Of a DNA stretch of 64,000 nt, positions 58,995-64,000 are shown piece after piece. The position numbers and the translations under genes are program-made. Position 1 is the first letter of the stretch, and each line of letters starts with the position of its first letter. A model generated the notes under the pieces. That model was not told the origin of the DNA, searched no databases, and worked only from the letters and a program-made list of their open reading frames with translations. Origin of the DNA: Clostridia bacterium (GTDB lineage: Bacteria; Bacillota; Clostridia; Oscillospirales; Acutalibacteraceae); NCBI GenBank assembly GCA_017521925.1, contig JAFXBG010000010.1, positions 62,001-126,000 on the forward strand, given 5' to 3'.

Positions 58995-60425
58995 ATGTTG
59001 TTTCAATCGTGGCAGTACTTGCTATTGCTGATTGCGACACTGTTGTGTGTTGCTACAATAAAAAATGCTACAGTTAAAAGGGTATGTATTCTTGTCAGCA
59101 GTATATTTTTCTATGCATATGGTGCTGCGTGGCAGACGATTTTGTTTCTTGCGGTTATTTTTGGGGCATATGTTGCGGGACGATTGTTTGAGAAAAACAA
59201 GAGTAAAATTCTTTTTGCTATAATTTTGTTTATTTTGTTTTTGCCACTGCTTTTATATAAGTACGTGCCTTTTATTCTGTCGCTCATACCGTTGGTTAAC
59301 GAGCAGGCATATATGGATGTTTTCTTGTTACCAATAGGAATATCTTTCTATACTTTTCAGGCTGTCGGTTATGTAATAGATGTATATAAAAGCTCCTATA
59401 AAGCTGAACGCAGTTTGCTTTCTTTTGCGTGTTTTATTTCGTTTTTTCCACAACTTGTAGCAGGTCCTATTGAAAGATATGATAATCTGTTTGAGCAAAT
59501 ACGCGAAATGAAAAAGCCTGATTATTCAATGATGTCAAAAGGTTTCAGACACATTATTCTGGGATTGTGTCTGAAACTTCTGATTGCAGAAACAATGGCA
59601 GGTTTTGTAAACCCTGTTTATAATAACCTTAATGGTAAATCAGGCTTTGCAGTAATTGTGGCGACAATTTGTTTTGGCATTCAGATTTATTGCGACTTTA
59701 ACGGCTACACACAAATAGCAATAGGTAGTGCAAATATACTTGGAATAAACCTGATGCAGAATTTTAATCATCCATATAAAGCAACAAGTATTTCGGATTT
59801 CTGGCGCAGATGGCATATTTCATTGACAACATGGTTTAGAGATTATCTTTACATCCCGCTTGGCGGAAACAGAAAAGGCAAATTCAGAACTTTCCTAAAC
59901 TCGATTATAACATTTCTTGTTTCCGGTATATGGCACGGAGCAAACTGGACGTTTGCTTTGTGGGGACTGTTTAACGGTGTTGGTATGGCTACTGAGAAGC
60001 TTTATATCAAACACATAACCAAAAACCGCTTTACAAAGGCTTTTTATGCAGTTGTTGTTTTTGTTTGTATAAATCTTTTCTGGGTGTTTTTCCGTGCTAA
60101 TTCCGTTGAAGATGCGTTTTTGTGCTATAAATTGATTTTTACGCAGACTTTTTCATCTTTTTCATCACTGACCTCAGGTTACGATATTATTAACTTCCTG
60201 TTGTATGAAAACGGATGGAATGTAAATTCCTTTATACCTGCCTTTATCAGTTTATTTATATACATATGGTATGAATATGGATTTGGCAAAAAAAACAACC
60301 TTACATCGTGTTTGAATTCACAAAAAATATATGTTCGCTGGATTACGTATGCTGTAATCATCTTAGTAACATTGTATTTTGGAACCACATTACAACAAAG
60401 CGATTTTGTATATTTCAGGTTCTAA
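58995..60425 (+). CDS. MBOAT-family O-acyltransferase (AlgI/DltB-like)
   Basis: A 476-residue polytopic protein of the membrane-bound O-acyltransferase family. Marks: LPIGISFYTFQAVGYVIDVY, FFPQLVAGPIERYDNL, QIYCDFNGYTQIAIGSANIL, FWRRWHISLTTWFRDYLYIP with conserved His, and the catalytic-histidine motif SGIWHGANWTFALWGLFNG. These proteins pass acyl groups across the membrane to polysaccharides (alginate, wall glycans). GGGAGG supports the start at 58995. The next gene, 18 bases downstream, looks like its SGNH-type extracytoplasmic partner. Confidence 0.92.
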   Translation: MLFQSWQYLLLLIATLLCVATIKNATVKRVCILVSSIFFYAYGAAWQTILFLAVIFGAYVAGRLFEKNKSKILFAIILFILFLPLLLYKYVPFILSLIPLVNEQAYMDVFLLPIGISFYTFQAVGYVIDVYKSSYKAERSLLSFACFISFFPQLVAGPIERYDNLFEQIREMKKPDYSMMSKGFRHIILGLCLKLLIAETMAGFVNPVYNNLNGKSGFAVIVATICFGIQIYCDFNGYTQIAIGSANILGINLMQNFNHPYKATSISDFWRRWHISLTTWFRDYLYIPLGGNRKGKFRTFLNSIITFLVSGIWHGANWTFALWGLFNGVGMATEKLYIKHITKNRFTKAFYAVVVFVCINLFWVFFRANSVEDAFLCYKLIFTQTFSSFSSLTSGYDIINFLLYENGWNVNSFIPAFISLFIYIWYEYGFGKKNNLTSCLNSQKIYVRWITYAVIILVTLYFGTTLQQSDFVYFRF

Positions 60426-60443
60426 AATCGGAAAGGAACACTG

Positions 60444-61376
60444 ATGAAGATTTTTAAGAGAGTAGTAGCTGTTGTTATATCGTTATTAATTATATTCTGT
60501 TTGAATAATATTTTGTTGTTAAAGTCATATAACTCATCGGTTTTGTATGGTTCTTTTGTCCAAAAGAGAGCATGTGCGGATTCTATTGACGGTGAAAAAA
60601 TTATAGCTATCGGCGGCTCGGCAACAAATCTTGGCTTTGATTCAAAAACCTTTGAAGAACTATCGGGAAAGCCTTGTGTAAATCTCGCGGTTTCTGCAGG
60701 AATTCCGCTGAGAGTATATATGAAAGCTGCAGATATTTGTTCTCAAAAAGGTGATATTGTTATTATGCCGTTGGAGTACGACTACTATGACAAGGACTTT
60801 TATAATGTAGACGAAGCATATGTTGATATGGTCAATGTGGATAAGGATTTAAAATGTAAAGATGATTTATATCACAGCATAGAATACATATGCTCAACTT
60901 TTCTGAGAAGTTTTACTATAATCAACGACTGTATGCTGTTCAAAGTCAGAGATAAACTGAATACACAAAATACGATATATATAGCTGACAGCGTGGATGA
61001 ATATGGCGATTTTTATTTGCATAAAGACCGCACGCCTGTGTATACACGTGTGATTATAGATACAGAGTTTATTTATAATGACGTCACTATGAATGAGATT
61101 GCAAGCTTCATAGACAGAATGGAACAAAAAGGTGTGACTGTATATCTTACATATCCAGTTACGGATATCTATAGGATAAAAAATTATGAGAATTATGCAG
61201 ACGATGTGCAAAGAGCGGTAGAAAGCTATATCCCTAAAGCAAACATTATTGGTACACCAATGGATTTTGCTTATGAGGAGGAATGTTTTTTTGATACCGC
61301 TTATCATTTGCAATACGAATATAGAAAAGAATATACAGAAAAACTGTTTTCTATCTACCAAAATACAGCGGAGTGA
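60444..61376 (+). CDS. Membrane-anchored SGNH-like protein, putative acyltransfer partner
   Basis: A 310-residue protein with an N-terminal anchor (RVVAVVISLLIIFCLNNILL) and an extracytoplasmic domain that begins IIAIGGSATNLGFDSKTFEE, which fits the G-D/G-S block of the SGNH/DHHW (AlgJ/AlgX-like) group. Further conserved-looking segments are VNLAVSAGIPLRVYMKAAD and IVIMPLEYDYYDK. Pairing with an upstream MBOAT protein is the classic arrangement for polysaccharide O-acetylation. The family catalytic His/Asp near the C terminus is not clearly identified (candidate FFDTAYHLQ). Expected role: transferring the acyl group to the glycan. Confidence 0.72.
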   Translation: MKIFKRVVAVVISLLIIFCLNNILLLKSYNSSVLYGSFVQKRACADSIDGEKIIAIGGSATNLGFDSKTFEELSGKPCVNLAVSAGIPLRVYMKAADICSQKGDIVIMPLEYDYYDKDFYNVDEAYVDMVNVDKDLKCKDDLYHSIEYICSTFLRSFTIINDCMLFKVRDKLNTQNTIYIADSVDEYGDFYLHKDRTPVYTRVIIDTEFIYNDVTMNEIASFIDRMEQKGVTVYLTYPVTDIYRIKNYENYADDVQRAVESYIPKANIIGTPMDFAYEEECFFDTAYHLQYEYRKEYTEKLFSIYQNTAE

Positions 61377-61395
61377 GTCACTCCGCTGTTTCTTT
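61366..61395 (+). terminator. Terminator overlapping the end of the SGNH-like gene
   Basis: An 11-bp stem CAGCGGAGTGA (61366-61376 with 61378-61388) followed by TTTCTTTTG. The stop codon forms part of the stem. Confidence 0.75.
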
Positions 61396-61407
61396 TGTTA
61401 CGTTTTG

Positions 61408-61436
61408 TTGACATATACTTAGGATTATATTAAAAT
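61408..61436 (+). promoter_or_regulatory. Sigma-A promoter of the glycosyltransferase gene
   Basis: Perfect TTGACA (61408-61413), 17-base spacer, TAAAAT (61431-61436). Confidence 0.65.
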
Positions 61437-61521
61437 ATATTAAGTATAACTATATGTTAACGCGGACAATTATATGTAAAAATTGTATGTTCAAAAATAC
61501 GAGGATTAAGGATTTTTTATT

Positions 61522-62631
61522 ATGAAAAAAATACTATTTCTTATTCATGATTTAGGACAAGGCGGTGCCGAAAAGGTACTTGTAAATCTTGTTAACAATA
61601 TGGATAGTGCGAAGTTTGACATTACTGTTGTCACCATTTTTGGCGGTGGTGTCAATGAACAGTTTTTAAAACCTCACATTAAGCTTCGCTCGGTGTTTAA
61701 GAAAGCATTCCCGGGAAACAGTAAAATAATGAAGCTGTTTACTCCAAAGTTTTTACATAGATGGTTTATCAAAGAGCATTACGATATAGAGGTTTCTTAT
61801 CTTGAGGGCCCGTCAGCCAGAATTATCAGCGGTTGTCCTTCTAAGGACACAAAGCTTGTATCCTGGATACACGTTCAGCAAGAAACAAAAGAGCGTTTGT
61901 CAGGTTCTTTCAAGAGCTTTTCAGAAGCCAGAAGTTGCTATGAAAGATTTGATAATACCGTTTGTGTTTCTGAGTTTGTAAAGAATGATTTTTCTTCGAT
62001 TCTCAGTTTTAATAAGCCCATAGAGGTTTTATACAATACAGTTGAATCTGACGTTATAAGAATTTTATCAGAAGAAAAAGATGTTAATTTTACAGAAGAT
62101 AATAAACTGCGTCTGATTGCTGTTGGCACACTTAAGCAGTCTAAAGGATATGTAAGACTGCTAAATGTAATTAAGAAGCTTGACGACGAGAACTATCCTG
62201 TACACCTGTATATTCTTGGAATAGGACCCTTGAAAGAGGAGCTTGAAGCTATTATTAATAAAGAATCAATGGATAGCTATGTAACCTTGCTCGGTTACGA
62301 TACCAATCCCTATAAATACGTTGCAAAAAGCGATGTGTTTGTATGTGCATCTTTTGCAGAAGGATTTTCAACTGCCGCAACCGAATCACTTATTGTAGGT
62401 ACACCTGTTGTTACGGTTGAGGTTTCCGGTATGAAGGAAATGCTTGGTGATAATGACGAATACGGCATTGTAACTGAAAACAATGAAGATGCCTTGTATG
62501 AGGGCATTAAGAAGATGATTTCTACTCCGGGTATGCTTGAAGATTACGCAAAGCGTGCCGAAGAGCGAGGTAAGTATTTCAGCACGGAAAATACTGTTAA
62601 GGCTGTTGAGAGAATGTTTGACTCACTCTAA
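61522..62631 (+). CDS. Glycosyltransferase family 4
   Basis: A 369-residue GT-B glycosyltransferase. N-terminal MKKILFLIHDLGQGGAEKVL with the GGAE acceptor loop, NTVCVSEFVKNDF, LIAVGTLKQSKGYVRLLNVI, and the C-terminal E-x7-E motif FVCASFAEGFSTAATESLIV. Retaining GT4 enzymes add sugars during assembly of lipid-linked repeat units. AGGATTAAGGA precedes the ATG. It starts the third polysaccharide segment and is followed 49 bases later by CapE/CapF-type genes. Confidence 0.92.
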   Translation: MKKILFLIHDLGQGGAEKVLVNLVNNMDSAKFDITVVTIFGGGVNEQFLKPHIKLRSVFKKAFPGNSKIMKLFTPKFLHRWFIKEHYDIEVSYLEGPSARIISGCPSKDTKLVSWIHVQQETKERLSGSFKSFSEARSCYERFDNTVCVSEFVKNDFSSILSFNKPIEVLYNTVESDVIRILSEEKDVNFTEDNKLRLIAVGTLKQSKGYVRLLNVIKKLDDENYPVHLYILGIGPLKEELEAIINKESMDSYVTLLGYDTNPYKYVAKSDVFVCASFAEGFSTAATESLIVGTPVVTVEVSGMKEMLGDNDEYGIVTENNEDALYEGIKKMISTPGMLEDYAKRAEERGKYFSTENTVKAVERMFDSL

Positions 62632-62680
62632 GTTTGTCTGCATTATTAAAAGTTAAATGTGAATCGGGGTGGGTAGTGTA

Positions 62681-63724
62681 ATGTCATTGTTTAATAACAA
62701 AATTATACTTATTACTGGCGGTACCGGGTCCTTTGGCAATGCGGTACTGAATCGATTGCTGATGACCGATATAAAAGAAATCCGTATTTTTTCAAGGGAT
62801 GAAAAGAAACAGGACGATATGCGCCGTGAGTTTCAAGCCAAAATGCCTGATAAGTGCAGTAGGATTAAGTTTTATATTGGTGATGTGAGAGACCTTGCAT
62901 CTGTAAAAAATGCCATGTACGGCGTTGATTACATTTTTCACGCAGCAGCATTAAAGCAAGTGCCTTCCTGCGAATTTTTCCCCATTGAAGCGGTAAAGAC
63001 CAATGTTCTTGGCACAGATAATGTTATTACAGCGGCTATCGAGTGCGGTGTAAGCAAGGTTATTTGTCTTTCTACAGATAAAGCGGCTTATCCCGTTAAT
63101 GCTATGGGAACGTCAAAAGCTATGATGGAAAAGGTGGTTGTGGCTAAGTCCAGAACAGTTGCACCTGAGAAAACCACTATCTGCTGTACACGATATGGAA
63201 ATGTTATGTGCTCACGCGGCTCTGTAATTCCTCTTTGGATTGAGCAGATTAAGTCAGGTAAGCCTATTACAATTACCGAGCCTAAGATGACACGCTTTAT
63301 TATGTCCCTTGAAGAAGCCGTTGACCTTGTGCTTTTTGCTTTTGAAAACGGACAGTCAGGAGATATTCTTGTTCAGAAAGCACCCGCTTGTACAATTGAG
63401 ATTCTTGCAAAAGCGGTTGCAGAATTATTCGGTCCTGATTCAGAGATTAGAAAAATAGGAATTCGCCACGGCGAAAAGATGTACGAAACCCTGCTTACCA
63501 ACGAAGAGTGCGTTAATGCTGAGGATATGGGTGGCTTTTACAGGATTCCCTGTGACAAGCGTGACCTGAACTATGAAAAATTCTTTACTGACGGAAACAG
63601 GGATAGAGTTAACCTTTCAGAGTTCAACTCAAACAATACAGAGCTTCTGGAGATTGATGAAGTTAAAGCCAAGTTGCTTTCGCTGAGTTATATCCGGGAA
63701 GAGCTTGAGTCGATGAAAGGTTGA
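62681..63724 (+). CDS. UDP-N-acetylglucosamine 4,6-dehydratase/epimerase, CapE/FnlA-like
   Basis: A 347-residue extended SDR. Rossmann motif ILITGGTGSFGNAVLNRLL, FHAAALKQVPSCEFFPIEAV (a hallmark of inverting 4,6-dehydratases), STDKAAYPVNAMGTSKAMME with the catalytic Met/Lys in place of Tyr-xxx-Lys, CTRYGNVMCSRGSVIPLW, and GDILVQKAPACTIEILA. CapE-type enzymes start synthesis of UDP-L-FucNAc. The ATG at 62681 is preferred for a GGGTGGG site 7 bases upstream. The gene after it, 5 bases on, is CapF-like, strengthening the FucNAc pathway reading. A FlaA1/PseB-like function is the alternative. Confidence 0.88.
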   Translation: MSLFNNKIILITGGTGSFGNAVLNRLLMTDIKEIRIFSRDEKKQDDMRREFQAKMPDKCSRIKFYIGDVRDLASVKNAMYGVDYIFHAAALKQVPSCEFFPIEAVKTNVLGTDNVITAAIECGVSKVICLSTDKAAYPVNAMGTSKAMMEKVVVAKSRTVAPEKTTICCTRYGNVMCSRGSVIPLWIEQIKSGKPITITEPKMTRFIMSLEEAVDLVLFAFENGQSGDILVQKAPACTIEILAKAVAELFGPDSEIRKIGIRHGEKMYETLLTNEECVNAEDMGGFYRIPCDKRDLNYEKFFTDGNRDRVNLSEFNSNNTELLEIDEVKAKLLSLSYIREELESMKG

Positions 63725-63729
63725 GTTGT

Positions 63730-64000
63730 ATGAATATACTCATAACAGGTGCCAAAGGGTTTGTAGGCAAAAATTTAGCCGAAGCACTTAAATGTATAAG
63801 AGAAGGTAAAGACAGAACCCGTCCCGGATTAAAAATTGATGATGTATTCCTTTATGATATGGATTCAACATCAGAAGAGCTTGAAAAGGCTTGTGAAAAA
63901 GCGGATTTTGTTTTTAATCTTGCAGGTGTAAACCGACCTGAGAATAACGAAGAATTTTATGAGGGCAATGTAGGCTTTGTTGAAATTCTGCTTAGTACAC
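63730..64000 (+). CDS. CapF/FnlB-like NAD-dependent epimerase/dehydratase, 3' truncated
   Basis: Ninety codons are visible before the window ends. MNILITGAKGFVGKNLAEAL carries the Rossmann glycine motif (G-A-K-G-F-V-G), and ADFVFNLAGVNRPENNEEFY fits CapF/WbjC, which reduces and processes the CapE product in UDP-L-FucNAc synthesis. The start follows the capE-like stop by 5 bases in the same orientation. The C-terminal cupin domain of CapF would lie outside the window. A CapG-like epimerase is expected next but is not seen. Confidence 0.85.
   Translation, partial: MNILITGAKGFVGKNLAEALKCIREGKDRTRPGLKIDDVFLYDMDSTSEELEKACEKADFVFNLAGVNRPENNEEFYEGNVGFVEILLST

Overview
The window reads as a chromosomal segment of a low-to-moderate GC, anaerobic Gram-positive bacterium of the class Clostridia, most likely a gut member of the Ruminococcaceae/Oscillospiraceae. 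Reasons: Bacillota gene orders (phoH-ybeY-dgkA-era-yqzL-recO, ylxM-ffh-rpsP-khpA-rimM-trmD, and an mraZ-to-ftsZ division cluster), SpoVT, strong AGGAGG ribosome binding sites, consensus sigma-A promoters, and two secreted proteins that end in type I dockerins. The genus is inference. I saw no rRNA, tRNA, CRISPR array, transposase or phage gene.

Layout. 1-7.8 kb: surface-polysaccharide genes (truncated aldolase-like protein, HAD phosphatase, two acyltransferases, a flippase, then on the minus strand an F420H2-dehydrogenase-beta-like iron-sulfur protein and a polysaccharide pyruvyl transferase). 8-12.1 kb: exodeoxyribonuclease III and two tandem, paralogous ECF-sigma/anti-sigma cassettes. 12.2-17 kb: a Na/phosphate cotransporter, an acyltransferase and a PhoR/PhoB-like two-component system. 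17.2-29.1 kb: CarD-like regulator, a 1579-residue dockerin-bearing six-hairpin glycosidase with carbohydrate-binding modules, a membrane protein, serC-serA, class II fructose-bisphosphate aldolase, and a second dockerin protein with three WPGY-type repeats. 29.3-35.5 kb (minus): mutS2, recO, yqzL, era, dgkA, ybeY, phoH. 35.8-44.6 kb (plus): ylxM, ffh, rpsP, khpA, a BspA-like leucine-rich-repeat surface protein, rimM, trmD, an HPr gene, uvrC, rsmD, coaD and a coiled-coil protein. 44.8-57.1 kb (plus): mraZ, rsmH, ftsL, a PASTA-bearing transpeptidase, a small Mur-ligase-like remnant, mraY, ftsW, murG, murA, divIB/ftsQ, ftsZ. 57.1-58.7 kb: spoVT, an Xre repressor divergent from a lipoprotein gene across two palindromic operators, and a broken second copy of the spoVT 5' end. 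59-64 kb (plus): MBOAT acyltransferase with an SGNH-like partner, a glycosyltransferase, and CapE/CapF-type nucleotide-sugar genes, the last cut by the window end.

How the genes work together. The two ends point to an elaborate, acylated and pyruvylated envelope polysaccharide. The dockerin proteins suggest a cohesin-dockerin, probably starch-directed, extracellular assembly. The middle is core information processing and cell-wall growth. The least expected items are the 140-residue remnant sitting where murE/murF would be, the triple-repeat dockerin protein whose promoter region shares a GTCTAATA element with the two ECF sigma genes, the three-way-junction element directly after the aldolase stop codon, the surface leucine-rich-repeat gene inside the rpsP-trmD operon, and the partial spoVT duplication.
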